From NCBI GenBank assembly GCA_005879255.1, contig VBKY01000185.1, positions 1 through 58,555 of the forward strand: a DNA stretch of 58,555 nt, in the 5' to 3' direction. The notes beneath the pieces were generated by a model that ran no database searches, was not told where the DNA came from, and saw only the letters and a list, made by a program, of their open reading frames with translations. Below are positions 26,329 to 35,770 of the stretch, one piece after another. A program made the position numbers and the translations under genes. This DNA is from Deltaproteobacteria bacterium. GTDB taxonomy: Bacteria; Desulfobacterota_B; Binatia; UBA9968. The first letter of the stretch is position 1. Each line of letters begins with the position of its first letter.

Positions 26329-27864
26329 TCACCCCTTGATCTTCATATCGGCCACGATGATTTCGTTATTCGGGTTGCCTTTCCAGACGATGTTTCTCGC
26401 CACACCATAAATTTCCGCAAGCGTATAGAGCGGCACGACGGGCGCATCTTCCATGATAATTCGCCCCGCCTGCTGCAATACGGCGACGCGCTTTTTGTGA
26501 TCGCCGGTGCGTTGCTCTTCTTCTATGAGCTTGTCGAGATCAGGATTGCTGTAGCCGGTGCGCTTGGTGACGCCCGTGTGGAAGTATTGGTCATAGAATG
26601 TGTCGGCATCGTAAGCCGATCGGCCGGCGTAGTAGAACGGCAGCTTGCCGCCGTTGACTCCGTCTCTGCCCCAGTAGATCGGGTACTCCTGCGCTACAAG
26701 CTCAACCTTAATGCCGCTCTCGCCGAGCTGGTGCGCGATGACCTGGCACACTTCTTTGCCTTTGAGATGGCGGTCGGGCGCCAGATAAAGCTTCACTTCC
26801 AAGCCGTTGGGGTGACCGGCTTTGGCGAGCAGCTCGCGCGCCTTTTTTTGATCGAATGGATAGCGTTTGATGGCCGGATCATGGCCGATCATGTTCGAGC
26901 TCAATGGGCCGTTAAGCACGTAACCGTTGCCTTCATAGATGTGTTTCAAAATGACGTTCGGGTCGATGGAATAATTGAAAGCCTGGCGTACCAGCTTGTT
27001 GTCAAACGGCTTGTGCGTGACATTCATGGCCAAAAAATACATGCGATAGCCCGGAACTTTTTCAACCCGCGTGCGCGGATGCTTGCTAACGCGCGGAATC
27101 TCTTCGATGGGGAGATTGCTGATCACGTCCGCTTGACCCGCAAGTAATCCGGCGACGCGCGCTGATTCCTCTTTAACCGTTTTGAACAATACCTCTTTGA
27201 TTTCCGGCTTCGCCCGCCAATAATCGTCGTTGCGCGCCAGCACCAAATGGCCGTCTCGCTGCCAGCTTGCGAGCTTGTACGGGCCGGTGCCGATTTTGTA
27301 GTTATCGAGTTGGTTGCCGTTCTTTTCGACCGTCGATTGGCTGACGATAAAACGGTTGTTCAACCGTTCGAGCAAGACGGCGTTGGGCTGTTTGGTTGAT
27401 ATAACAACCGTGTGATCGTCCGGTGCTTCGACGCCCGTGACCTCGATGAAGTTGGATGCTTGCAGGCTCTTTCGGTCGCTAACCATTCGGTCCAGCGAGA
27501 ACAACACATCTTTCGATGTGAACGGCGATCCGTCGTGAAAGCGAACATTCTTTCTAAGACGAAACAGCCATTTCCTTCCCTGAAACTCCCACGCCTCGGC
27601 CAACACGCCGACGTATTCATTTTTAGAGAAATCCATTTCAATCAACGGCTCGATCACATGCTGCCAGATGCCACTGATCCCGCCGCCGCTGTAAGCGTAC
27701 GGATGCAGCGAATCCAAGCCGACGCCTTGAAAAACCACGACTCGATCTTTTGAAGCTGCAAACGCTCGGCGCGGATGTGTTGCCGTGGTCAATCCAGCGA
27801 CGCTCAAGGCAGCGCCTGTTTTCAAAAACTCCCGGCGATTCATTTTACGTTCGGTCGAAGGCAT
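26329..27864 (-). CDS. Peptide/nickel-type ABC substrate-binding protein, Tat-exported
   Basis: A 511-residue family 5 solute-binding protein (DppA/OppA/NikA type) that would collect a peptide, opine, glutathione or similar ligand in the periplasm. A Tat signal is visible, NRREFLKTGAALSVAGL, about seven residues after the ATG. The family block with FHDGSPFTSKDV and later FNYSIDPNVI is intact. GGGAGGTC lies before the start. No permease or ATPase genes adjoin, so it is an orphan binding protein. The Met eight residues further in is an alternative start that leaves the Tat motif intact. Confidence 0.9.
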   Translation of the reverse strand: MPSTERKMNRREFLKTGAALSVAGLTTATHPRRAFAASKDRVVVFQGVGLDSLHPYAYSGGGISGIWQHVIEPLIEMDFSKNEYVGVLAEAWEFQGRKWLFRLRKNVRFHDGSPFTSKDVLFSLDRMVSDRKSLQASNFIEVTGVEAPDDHTVVISTKQPNAVLLERLNNRFIVSQSTVEKNGNQLDNYKIGTGPYKLASWQRDGHLVLARNDDYWRAKPEIKEVLFKTVKEESARVAGLLAGQADVISNLPIEEIPRVSKHPRTRVEKVPGYRMYFLAMNVTHKPFDNKLVRQAFNYSIDPNVILKHIYEGNGYVLNGPLSSNMIGHDPAIKRYPFDQKKARELLAKAGHPNGLEVKLYLAPDRHLKGKEVCQVIAHQLGESGIKVELVAQEYPIYWGRDGVNGGKLPFYYAGRSAYDADTFYDQYFHTGVTKRTGYSNPDLDKLIEEEQRTGDHKKRVAVLQQAGRIIMEDAPVVPLYTLAEIYGVARNIVWKGNPNNEIIVADMKIKG

Positions 27865-27954
27865 ATAAGACCTCCCGATAGCATTACCCTTTGCTTACGA
27901 TCGGCCGTGAATTCTTATCCAGTGCTCGCTTATAGCTGCACTGGTGGAATAACG

Positions 27955-28164
27955 TCAAGGCGACTGCAACTGATTGACTTTAACGGATGAAAGGGCGCGA
28001 TGAATCGCGCCCCTACCAGTGAGCGTGCTCGTCCGGCACCGGTGTGCGCGGTAGAGCACGGCGCGCTGAGCGGGAACCGAGTTGACGAGGTAGCCATGGG
28101 CCGAGAGGGTGGACGGCGCAAGTAGAATTAACACAGTGAAGATTGCGCTGCACGACTTGACCAT
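27955..28164 (-). pseudogene. CopC-like protein, truncated
   Basis: A signal peptide (MVKSCSAIFTVLILLAPSTLS) is followed by AHGYLVNSVPAQRAVLYRA, which is the N-terminal copper-binding start of CopC/YobA-type periplasmic proteins. After about 42 residues the similarity stops and the frame runs into a GGGCGCGA/TCGCGCCC palindrome. A complete CopC would need about 80 more residues; none are found in the other frames nearby. Its ATG overlaps the stop of the rhodanese gene (TGATG), so it was once the third gene of that operon. Confidence 0.6.
27993..28017. repeat. GGGCGCGA palindrome with GTAGGGG end
   Basis: GGGCGCGA-TGAA-TCGCGCCC followed by CTACC (complement of GGTAG). It has one end of the GTAGGGGC family and lies just beyond the point where the CopC-like sequence is lost. 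Confidence 0.6.
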
Positions 28165-28595
28165 CAGCGACGGGTGGTTTCGAGCGGGTAGCCGCGTTTT
28201 ACCCAGCCCACGTAGCCTTCCGGCATGATGAAAATATTGCGATAGCCGCGGTACTCGAGAAACACCGCGCGATCGGCCACATCGTAAGTCTTGCAGTCGC
28301 AGTAGAGAACCACTCGACCGTTCTTGGGAATCTCGTTGTAGCGACTCGCCAACTCGCCGAGCGGAATGGAACGTGCGCCCGGCAGGCGGTTCTGCTGGAA
28401 GTCTTTTGCCGGCCGCAAATCGATGAAAGTCAATTTTTCGCCGGCGTCGAGCAACTGCTTGGCCTGTTCCGCAGGGAGATTGTCGACGGTGTCTTCCACG
28501 CCATGGCCGGCAAACGCGATCGCAGGTAAGAAGACACCGATCCAGGCGAGGAGAACAAAATAGAGCTTTAGTTTAATTCTCCTGCCGTTTGTCAT
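28164..28595 (-). CDS. Secreted single-domain rhodanese-like protein
   Basis: A 143-residue protein with an N-terminal signal peptide or anchor (KLYFVLLAWIGVFLPAIAFA) and one rhodanese domain with FIDLRPAKDF and GARSIPLGEL. The position of the catalytic Cys is occupied (Cys99 in LYCDCKTY), so sulfur transfer or sulfide handling in the periplasm is possible. A second Cys two residues on (CDC) is unusual in the loop. It overlaps the LVIVD gene by 23 bases upstream and the CopC fragment downstream, so the three are coupled. Confidence 0.88.
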   Translation of the reverse strand: MTNGRRIKLKLYFVLLAWIGVFLPAIAFAGHGVEDTVDNLPAEQAKQLLDAGEKLTFIDLRPAKDFQQNRLPGARSIPLGELASRYNEIPKNGRVVLYCDCKTYDVADRAVFLEYRGYRNIFIMPEGYVGWVKRGYPLETTRR

Positions 28596-29979
28596 ACTTC
28601 ACGGTCACATTTTTATTATCCGCTGTCCAGGAGACCGTGCCTTTCACGCCCGGAGTATGACGCATGATCCAAAAGCCGCCGCCGGGATCCGACGAGCTAG
28701 CGAACACCAATCCGTTGTCGTGAACGAACACGTCGTCGGCGTGGCCGGCATCCGAATTCACCCGGCGAAACACCGGCGGGACGAAATGGCCGACGGCCTT
28801 GGGCGAATGCGGATCGGAAATGTCAACGGCCCAAAAGCCGGAATTCTCCCAGGCACTGAAAACGATATTCCCCTTTATCATTCGTTCGACATCGTGAATA
28901 CCAAAGCGCCGGCCAGGCCGGTCGGGAGGGCAAAACCTGTTCAAGGGGAGCCTGAAAGTCGAAATCTGAACCGGATTTTTCTCGTTGCGCACGTCAATGA
29001 CGTGCATGTAACCAAAAGGACAATGTTCGGGACGGACTAATTCGTCGCCCGCGATGATGATGTCGGGTCTGCCGCCGTGGGGTGGAATAACGATACCGAT
29101 ACTGTGCGTGTTGCCTTCCTCAGGCGGCGACCATTTGATTTGGCTGATCATGGTCGGCTTGCGCACATCGCTGATATCCAGAATGATTACGCCCTGATCG
29201 CGGTAGGCGAGGTAGGCACGGTCTTTGTAGACGGTGACATCATGCAGAGCGACCCAGATCTTCGGCAGTCCTTCACGCAGTCCTCGGTCGGGTTCGACCC
29301 AGTTCTCCCCGGGCTTTTCTCCTCCGGCAGTCCACTGTCCGGGAAACCACCAGCGGGCAACCTCTTTTGGTTTGGCGGGGTCGTTAATGTCGATGATCAT
29401 GAGAATGTTGTCGTAATAACCTTCCATTGTTGTTGCGATGAATGCGAATTTTCCTTGTTTTGGATCTTCATGGAGCCAGAATCCATGGACGCCGCGCCGG
29501 GGGGCAACGTCGGTTTTGAAGAAACCCACTTCGCGCGGCTTTGCCGGATCGCTGACATCGTAAAGGCGAATACCGCCCACCCAGGTTTTGATCTTCTCAT
29601 CGCGAACTCCGTCCTGGTTTATGACTAGTATGTTTCCCAAGACGTCAATGTACTGGCTCTGCACGCTGGGATCGTTCTTGACCTGGGAGATCACTTTAGG
29701 TCGGGCGGGATCGCTGACATCGACGATGCTGAAGCCTTGATAGTTCGATATGTAAGCGTGTTTGCCATCTTTGCTGACACGAAATTCAGCGGCTTGATCC
29801 CAGCCGTCGAGATCGGTGTAAGAAAGGATGGTGAAATTTTCCAACTCGCCGTAACTTGGCTGTTTCTCCTTCGCCTCGCCGAGAATTTTGCTTTGGCTGA
29901 ACGCCGCGGACGCCGACGCCAATACAAAAAAAATCACAGTTCCGATCATCGATCGGCGCAAGATTGTGGACTGCTTCAC
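28573..29979 (-). CDS. Secreted LVIVD-repeat beta-propeller protein
   Basis: A 468-residue exported protein (signal peptide RRSMIGTVIFFVLASASAAF). It carries LVIVD-type propeller repeats: IVDVSDPARPKV, LYDVSDPAKPREV, IIDINDPAKPKEV, ILDISDVRKP and AVDISDPHSP. The family binds surfaces or partners; no enzyme activity is assigned. Although the frame is open to 30009, AGGAGG followed nine bases later by GTG at 29979 makes this the likely start. Downstream are the rhodanese and CopC-like genes. Together with a periplasmic rhodanese the operon may act in extracytoplasmic sulfur or metal handling; this is only context. Confidence 0.85.
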   Translation of the reverse strand: MKQSTILRRSMIGTVIFFVLASASAAFSQSKILGEAKEKQPSYGELENFTILSYTDLDGWDQAAEFRVSKDGKHAYISNYQGFSIVDVSDPARPKVISQVKNDPSVQSQYIDVLGNILVINQDGVRDEKIKTWVGGIRLYDVSDPAKPREVGFFKTDVAPRRGVHGFWLHEDPKQGKFAFIATTMEGYYDNILMIIDINDPAKPKEVARWWFPGQWTAGGEKPGENWVEPDRGLREGLPKIWVALHDVTVYKDRAYLAYRDQGVIILDISDVRKPTMISQIKWSPPEEGNTHSIGIVIPPHGGRPDIIIAGDELVRPEHCPFGYMHVIDVRNEKNPVQISTFRLPLNRFCPPDRPGRRFGIHDVERMIKGNIVFSAWENSGFWAVDISDPHSPKAVGHFVPPVFRRVNSDAGHADDVFVHDNGLVFASSSDPGGGFWIMRHTPGVKGTVSWTADNKNVTVKYDKRQEN

Positions 29980-30271
29980 TTTGTTTGCCCTCCTCATCGT
30001 ATCGAACATTGTCTCATCGGGTGATCAGGTTTATGAATTTTCGCATCCGAAGCGCGATTCCGAGCAAGTCGGCCGACACACTGCTCCCCCTCATAATCCA
30101 TAAAGGTCCATGAGTCAAAGGAAGTGGCTCGCGACGCTACGATCGCCCGTCACGAATAGACGGAACGCGATCTCAACTGGACATTTCTTTTGGCGAAAGG
30201 TAAGGAAAGTCAGAAATTAGCGAACGCGTGCGGCTGAGCCGATTAGCCGTCCATCGTGCGGAGTTTCTCTC

Positions 30272-31246
30272 ATGAAAATTGTCACGCTCACGGCGTTGCT
30301 TTGGCTCATATTTTCGAACATAGCGGGCGCGCAGACGACCGTGGTCGGCTATTCCGCCGTCACATCGGTATTTCTTCCCTTCTGGATCGGCAAGGAAGCG
30401 GGGCTGTACAAAAAAGAAGGACTCGATGTACAGCTTGTCTATATCGCAAGCTCGACGACGATGGCGCAGGCGATGTTCGCGCGGGAAGTCGCCATCTCGA
30501 CGGTCAACAGCGGCAGCGTGGTGAGCAGCGGACTTCAGGGCGGCGATCTCGTTCTCATGGGCGCCGTGATGAACGCCGCGGCGTTTTACATCATGACCCG
30601 GCCGGAGATCGCAAATGTTCAGGACTTAACAGGCAAGAAAATCGGCGTTACTCGTTTAGGCTCCTCTTCCGACTTCGCGATTCGTGAGTATCTACAAAAA
30701 CACAAGCTGCAGCCCAACCGCGACGTGAACATCGTCCAGGTTGGCGGCATGCCTGAATTGGCCGCGGCATTGAACAACGGCTCGATCAGCGCGGCGCCGC
30801 TGTCGTCGCCGAGCTCTCACGTCGCCCAGCAGAAAGGCAATAGAGTGATCGCCAATCTAGCCGACGAAGGCATCTATTTCGTCATCGCCGGACTGACGAC
30901 GTCGCGCCGTTACTTGCGTGAGCATCGAAACGAAGCGAAAGCATTCCTGCGCGCCTTCGGCCGCGCCACCCATTCGATGTTCCAGCAGCGCGATGAAGCA
31001 AAACGGATTCTGACAAAATATGCCAGGATCGACGACCCCGGCATGCTCGACGGCAGCCTGAAATATGCGCACGATTTCACCGAGAAAATTCCGTTGGTGA
31101 AGCGTGAGGGCGTCCAGGTGGTGCTCGACCAAGAAGCCGCGAAAAACGCTCAGGCCAGGGAATTTAGCGCTGAACAGTTTTATGACAACAGTCTTGTCCA
31201 GGAGCTTGTCAACGAGGGATTCTACAAGGCCCTGTGGGGCAAGTGA
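30272..31246 (+). CDS. NMT1/THI5-type ABC substrate-binding protein
   Basis: A 324-residue secreted binding protein of the NMT1/SsuA-like family, with a signal peptide ending IFSNIAGAQ, then FWIGKEAGLYKKEGLDVQLV and LTGKKIGVTRLGSSSDF. Relatives bind thiamine precursors, sulfonates, nitrate, taurine or aromatic acids; the ligand is unknown here. GGAG stands nine bases before the ATG. It has no transport partner next to it. A short amidohydrolase-like remnant follows directly. It resembles the two genes at 51118-53182. Confidence 0.88.
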   Translation: MKIVTLTALLWLIFSNIAGAQTTVVGYSAVTSVFLPFWIGKEAGLYKKEGLDVQLVYIASSTTMAQAMFAREVAISTVNSGSVVSSGLQGGDLVLMGAVMNAAAFYIMTRPEIANVQDLTGKKIGVTRLGSSSDFAIREYLQKHKLQPNRDVNIVQVGGMPELAAALNNGSISAAPLSSPSSHVAQQKGNRVIANLADEGIYFVIAGLTTSRRYLREHRNEAKAFLRAFGRATHSMFQQRDEAKRILTKYARIDDPGMLDGSLKYAHDFTEKIPLVKREGVQVVLDQEAAKNAQAREFSAEQFYDNSLVQELVNEGFYKALWGK

Positions 31247-31283
31247 TAGGAAGATAGAATTATGATCGATTGCGCGCCCATCG

Positions 31284-31397
31284 ATGCCGACGGACATTCC
31301 CCACTTCCGCGCTAGAAAAGATCTCTCGGACGAGGTGAAGAAGCTCATCCCGCGCGATAACTGCATCGACTTTTACTCGCTGAAGTTGTCGACATAG
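31284..31397 (+). pseudogene. Amidohydrolase C-terminal remnant
   Basis: A 37-residue reading contains DIPHFRARKDLSDEVKKLI and DNCIDFYSL, which resemble the C-terminal end of amidohydrolase family 2 proteins (compare SDYTHRD and ILYDNAKTFYGL in the gene at 55984-57069). The rest of such a protein is missing upstream, where the NMT1-type gene ends 37 bases earlier. I read it as the tail of a deleted gene. Confidence 0.45.
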
Positions 31398-31423
31398 AAA
31401 ATCGGCAATCGCGAATACCAATC

Positions 31424-33130
31424 CTACCCACGCGTCCCGGTCAGCGCATCGCCGACTCTGTTGCCGACATGCCAGTATAGAAGCATGACCGGCAACATGA
31501 GCGCGATCATGATCAGACTCATCGCGGCTGAAGGGCCGTGTTGACCGGAGCTCCAAAGGCTCCAGACGACGACCGACAGTGTGATGTTGCTTGGACTGAA
31601 GAGAATCGTTGCCAGCGTCAACTCTCTCAGCGTTAGGAGCGCGATCCAAAAGAAGGCGTTGATGAGCGTCGGCGAAATCAATGGCAGTAGAATTCGCGCG
31701 ACCACATCGCGCCGGCGCGCGCCGCAAACCTCGGCAGCTTCCTCCAGTTCTTCGCTGACGGCGATAATCGCCGAATTGGCGACTCGCGTACCGAAGCTCA
31801 AGCGTTGAATGATGTGAACCATCATGAGCAGGGCGAGCGTGCCGTACAGCGGAATGATTTGCCGGAGGAAAAATAGCGAGAGCAAAAGACCGGCGACGCC
31901 AAAAACGATCGACGGCACGGCATGGGGCAAGAACACAAGCGCGTCGAGGAAATATTTCAGCCGGGTTTTCGATCTTAACACCACCCAGGAATAAATGAAG
32001 CAAACCAGGATCGACAATGTCGGCACAGCGACTGTCAGGGTAAGGCTGTTACGCAGCGCTCTGCCGAAAAGATCCCAAGGCGCGTTCGTGAAGTTCGATA
32101 GACTCATCTGTGAAAGCGCTTCGACCGACGGCGGTTGCACATAGGGCTGAAACGCGACCCAAACCAGAAGGCCGAGAGGAATCGCGATCGCAACGAGGAA
32201 GTAAAACAGGACGAAGATCGCCGCCGATAAAATCCACGGACCCAAAGGATATCGCAGCGGCCGATAATCTTTGCCGGTCACCAGCCGATAACGGTTGGCT
32301 CGTGCGATTTCACGCAGGTACCAAATCGAAAGCAAGCCGCCCAGAGTCACGAGTATGGTGCTTACGGCTGCGGGCCTGCCGTATTGAGGGAAGCCCTGGT
32401 GCGGCACCAAATCCTCGTAGATAAACGTCCCGAGAGTGTAAACCCGATTCGATAACCCGATGATTGCCGGAACATCGAACGAGGCAACGGCAATCGTGGC
32501 GACATAGAACGCCGCAGCCAGAGTCGCCGGCGTCGATAGCGGCAAAATGACGCTGTTAAAGAGCTGCCACGCGCTGGCGCCGGAGACTTTGGCCGCCTCT
32601 TCCAGCGTCGTGTCGGCCATGCGCAGATTGGCCGCGACCATGATGAAGACGACCGGCGCCAAAGTGATTCCTTCCACCCAGCCCATGCCGACGGGAGTTG
32701 CTATGTTCAACGCGAGGCTTTCAGAGAGCCATCGTTTCAGCCAAATATTCAAAAAGCCGATGCGCGGATGGAGCAGGAAAAGCCAGCCCATTGCCGGGAA
32801 AAAAGTTGGAATCAGCAAGCCGACGGTCATCCCGGTGTAAATAAGATTGCGTCCGCGAATCTCCGTCCGTTCCACCAACCAGGCGATGAGGACGCCAAAC
32901 AGTAGAGAAAAGAACACCGCGGTAACCGTGTAGATGAGCGTGTTACTCGTCACGCGAATGACAAGACGGTCTTTAACCAGTTCAACGTAGTGCGCCGTGG
33001 TCAGAAAGCCGCCCGGGATTCCCGGCAAGCCTTCATAGAAACTCAGATAGGCCACGACCAGGAGCATCGCGCCGATGATGGAGCCGATAAATACGGCGAA
33101 CGCTACTGCGGGGTTAGGAAGGCGATTCAC
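31424..33130 (-). CDS. Iron-type ABC transporter permease, two-domain
   Basis: A 568-residue inner-membrane permease formed by two fused BPD transport domains, as in FbpB/SfuB. About twelve hydrophobic segments are visible, with AWLVERTEI before the first permease core and ATPase-contact loops EEAAKVSGAS and EEAAEVCGARR in each half. The start codon is GTG at 33130 with a weak ribosome binding site. The binding-protein gene 33189-34280 lies just upstream, so they form one importer lacking only the ATPase. It is paralogous to the partial permease at 1-342. Confidence 0.9.
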   Translation of the reverse strand: MNRLPNPAVAFAVFIGSIIGAMLLVVAYLSFYEGLPGIPGGFLTTAHYVELVKDRLVIRVTSNTLIYTVTAVFFSLLFGVLIAWLVERTEIRGRNLIYTGMTVGLLIPTFFPAMGWLFLLHPRIGFLNIWLKRWLSESLALNIATPVGMGWVEGITLAPVVFIMVAANLRMADTTLEEAAKVSGASAWQLFNSVILPLSTPATLAAAFYVATIAVASFDVPAIIGLSNRVYTLGTFIYEDLVPHQGFPQYGRPAAVSTILVTLGGLLSIWYLREIARANRYRLVTGKDYRPLRYPLGPWILSAAIFVLFYFLVAIAIPLGLLVWVAFQPYVQPPSVEALSQMSLSNFTNAPWDLFGRALRNSLTLTVAVPTLSILVCFIYSWVVLRSKTRLKYFLDALVFLPHAVPSIVFGVAGLLLSLFFLRQIIPLYGTLALLMMVHIIQRLSFGTRVANSAIIAVSEELEEAAEVCGARRRDVVARILLPLISPTLINAFFWIALLTLRELTLATILFSPSNITLSVVVWSLWSSGQHGPSAAMSLIMIALMLPVMLLYWHVGNRVGDALTGTRG

Positions 33131-33188
33131 GCTTGCGCTGGGCCGTGCGGTGAAAAAGTTGCGACAACCACACGCTCGCCGTCGTCGG

Positions 33189-34280
33189 TCAGTTGCCCAC
33201 GATCTTGATGATGTTTTCCAGCTCCTTGGCGTATTTCAAAACCGGAAAGCTCATGACGTAATCGACCGACACGTCAAGCGGCTTGACGCCAGCGGCGTTG
33301 AGTTCTTTAAGTATGCGATTGTATCTAGTGCCGGGAAATTTCTCGCTGTCCTGCCGGTCGACGTTCCATTGAAATTCCTGGCCGGATTTTGTCATTAAGA
33401 ATGCGCAAAAAAGTTTCGCGGCATTCTTTGCCCGTCCGTTCTTTGGCACCGCGCAATAACGATGGGTCACCATCGCGGCGTCACTGGGAATCACATAGCG
33501 AAGCGGTGCGCCTTTTTCCATAAAGGGCAGCACGCCGCCCTCGCCGCAGGCGAGGGCATGGATCGGAAACTCGCCGCTGACGACCCGTTCGTATTCGCCG
33601 CACCGCATAAGTCCGGCGACCTGGGCGGATAGCTTTTGGACGTAGTCCACGGTCCTTTCGGGACCCCATAGTTTTGGACCCGATAAGATATCGAAATAAG
33701 AAATATACGGCTGGGTCGATACTTTTCCTTTTAACCTTGGATTTAATAAGTCCTTCAGACTCTTGGGCACGTCGTTCTGGGAAATCAGTTTGGTATTGTA
33801 AACAATCCCCGGAAAGCGCCCGCTAATCTCCAGCGCCGCGCCTTTAAGCGATACGGCGGCCGGATCGATCTGCGGGAAAGTCGCAGCCCAATCAAACTGG
33901 TCGAGGACCATCAGTGGCGTTGCCAAAGTGGCGATGTAGGTTTCGGAACCGCCGATATAAACATCGGACGTCGAGGGCACGCCGGCGGCGAATTCTTGAG
34001 CGATCTTTGCCGCCATTTGCGGTTGGCTCGGACCGGGCGTCCAGTTGGCGATGATGCTGGTGCCGAATTCTTTGTTCATGCCGGAAACCAGTTCGCGCAC
34101 GCCGTGCAATCCTCGGAAGGTGTTTTCGCCCCAGACCAGATTCAGCATGCCTTCGGTTTGCGCGGCTTTAATGAGGGCGGCGAGCTTTTCATTGGCTTTG
34201 ACGGCGGCGGCCGCATCATTCAAAAGCGAGCCAAGCAACGATAGTGATAACGCGGCGACGAGGGAAACGATCAAGGTCAT
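33189..34280 (-). CDS. Iron-type extracellular solute-binding protein (copy 3)
   Basis: A 363-residue secreted protein with a signal peptide (LIVSLVAALSLSLLGSLL). It is a more distant paralogue of 571-1656 and 1815-2891: the blocks NLVWGENTF, WTPGPSQPQM and SDVYIGGSE align with theirs. It is transcribed with the permease at 31424-33130 (58-base gap). The same gene order, binding protein then permease, is found at the left window edge. Ligand unknown. Confidence 0.88.
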   Translation of the reverse strand: MTLIVSLVAALSLSLLGSLLNDAAAAVKANEKLAALIKAAQTEGMLNLVWGENTFRGLHGVRELVSGMNKEFGTSIIANWTPGPSQPQMAAKIAQEFAAGVPSTSDVYIGGSETYIATLATPLMVLDQFDWAATFPQIDPAAVSLKGAALEISGRFPGIVYNTKLISQNDVPKSLKDLLNPRLKGKVSTQPYISYFDILSGPKLWGPERTVDYVQKLSAQVAGLMRCGEYERVVSGEFPIHALACGEGGVLPFMEKGAPLRYVIPSDAAMVTHRYCAVPKNGRAKNAAKLFCAFLMTKSGQEFQWNVDRQDSEKFPGTRYNRILKELNAAGVKPLDVSVDYVMSFPVLKYAKELENIIKIVGN

Positions 34281-34322
34281 CTTTCCAACCTCCGGAGATT
34301 TTGCGCGCCGGCAACGACAGAG

Positions 34323-35168
34323 CTATTCCGAGCCCTCGACCTGAAGTTGCAGCGGATTGCCGTCGAAGTCGGTGAAATAGAGTCCATGCGCCGTTGCGCT
34401 GCGGACTTGAGTTTGTTCCAGCGCATCGACCTTGCCGCCTGCGCGGCCGACCGCCTCGCGAAAGTGAAGCAGCATTTCCGGAGTCGGAGTGAAAAACGCG
34501 TAATGCTGGCCCTCGAAGCGATAATTGGCACTGCTCCGCTCATGCAATGATTTTACTTTGTGGAGGATGAGCCACTGGCCGCTGTGCAGTTGCAGGCAGG
34601 CGGTCTCGCGTCCCAAGGCATCTTTTTCGCGGCCGAGCAGTTTCAAACCAAACACGCGGCTATAAAAGTCGACTGACCGATCGAGATCGGTCACTTCCAA
34701 CTCCAACTGGCTCAAACCCAAATACGCCGAGTCTTCCTGTACAGCCGGGCGACCTTTCTCAATTAGTTCGAGGCGATTGCCGAAGGGATCTTGCAGCAAG
34801 ATGGATTTTGCATTTGGTCCCAGTCGTTTGCGCAAACGCGGACCGTCAAACTTAACAGATTTATTCTCTTCGAGTTTACGTACGATACGGGCAAAACCAT
34901 CGGGAGTAACTTCGATGCCGACCACGGGTGCGCCGTAGAGTTCTTTGTCTTCGGGCAACGGTTCTTTGCCGAGAAAGATGCCGACGCGGCTGCCGGCAAC
35001 GTTCAAGAAAGTCCGCGGCAGTGTCCCCGCGCGCACATCAATCACGCGCAGCCCGCGCCGCTCGTAGATCGGCACTTCCAACACTCGGGTGTAGAAATCT
35101 TCCGCTTTGACAAGATCGTCCACCGGATAGGCAAAGTGATCGAACCGAATCGATGCTTGAGTTTCCAT
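34323..35168 (-). CDS. Two-domain VOC (glyoxalase/extradiol dioxygenase fold) protein
   Basis: A 281-residue protein with two VOC modules, residues about 5-135 (FDHFAYPVDDLVKAEDFYTRV ... DPFGNRLELIE) and about 147-278 (LGLSQLELEVTDLDRSVDFYS ... DFDGNPLQLQVEG). This layout fits extradiol ring-cleavage dioxygenases and related metal enzymes, but the fold alone does not give the reaction. GGAGG precedes the ATG. It lies 42 bases before the binding-protein gene 33189-34280 on the same strand, so it may be the first gene of that transport operon. Confidence 0.82.
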   Translation of the reverse strand: METQASIRFDHFAYPVDDLVKAEDFYTRVLEVPIYERRGLRVIDVRAGTLPRTFLNVAGSRVGIFLGKEPLPEDKELYGAPVVGIEVTPDGFARIVRKLEENKSVKFDGPRLRKRLGPNAKSILLQDPFGNRLELIEKGRPAVQEDSAYLGLSQLELEVTDLDRSVDFYSRVFGLKLLGREKDALGRETACLQLHSGQWLILHKVKSLHERSSANYRFEGQHYAFFTPTPEMLLHFREAVGRAGGKVDALEQTQVRSATAHGLYFTDFDGNPLQLQVEGSE

Positions 35169-35356
35169 AGATTTTCCTCCGGGCGAGCTAGAGGCGATCA
35201 GTCATGGAATTAGTACATGGGATAAATGCTGTCAATGCTCCTTAGCATAGCTTCGGCGTCGTGGGTTGTGATCCAAGGTACGGCAATCGACGCGCTACGG
35301 ATTGCAAGTCCCGCTGCGATCATCCTATTATCCCGCGAAACACAAAGGAGATTCTT

Positions 35357-35770
35357 ATGTCCATCGACGGAGTTCGTTTCGGCCATGTAGCTTTTAAAGT
35401 TGCCGACGTTGAGAAGAGCATTCGCTGGTATGGCGACGCCTTTGGCGCGAAAGTGATTTATCGCGTCGAGCCAAGCGGCGACCGGCCGGAGCTGATGTTT
35501 CTGGAATTTTCCAAGGGGCAATATGTCGAGCTTTTCCCCGGCGGCAAAAACATCTTGCCGTCGCCGCCCGATCCGATCGGCTACATCCATTTCTGCCTGG
35601 TGATCGATAATTTGGAACAGGCGTTGAATCACTTGGCGAAAATGAACGTAAAGCCGGAAAGAAAATTTATCGGCCGCGCCAAACAGCGCATCGCGTTTAT
35701 TTCCGATCCCGACGGCAACAGCATCGAATTGATGGAGATCCCGCCCGAGTCGGAAATCTATCGAGCCTGA
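35357..35770 (+). CDS. Single-domain VOC (glyoxalase-like) protein
   Basis: A 137-residue protein consisting of one glyoxalase/VOC module: FGHVAFKVADVEKSIRWYG at the start, IGYIHFCLVIDNLEQAL in the middle and DPDGNSIELMEIPPES at the end. The His and Glu placed as in metal-binding members (GHVAF, IHFCL, IELME) suggest a metal site. It is smaller than the divergent two-domain protein. The ATG at 35357 is set by AAAGGAG seven bases before; the open frame upstream is non-coding. Confidence 0.85.
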   Translation: MSIDGVRFGHVAFKVADVEKSIRWYGDAFGAKVIYRVEPSGDRPELMFLEFSKGQYVELFPGGKNILPSPPDPIGYIHFCLVIDNLEQALNHLAKMNVKPERKFIGRAKQRIAFISDPDGNSIELMEIPPESEIYRA

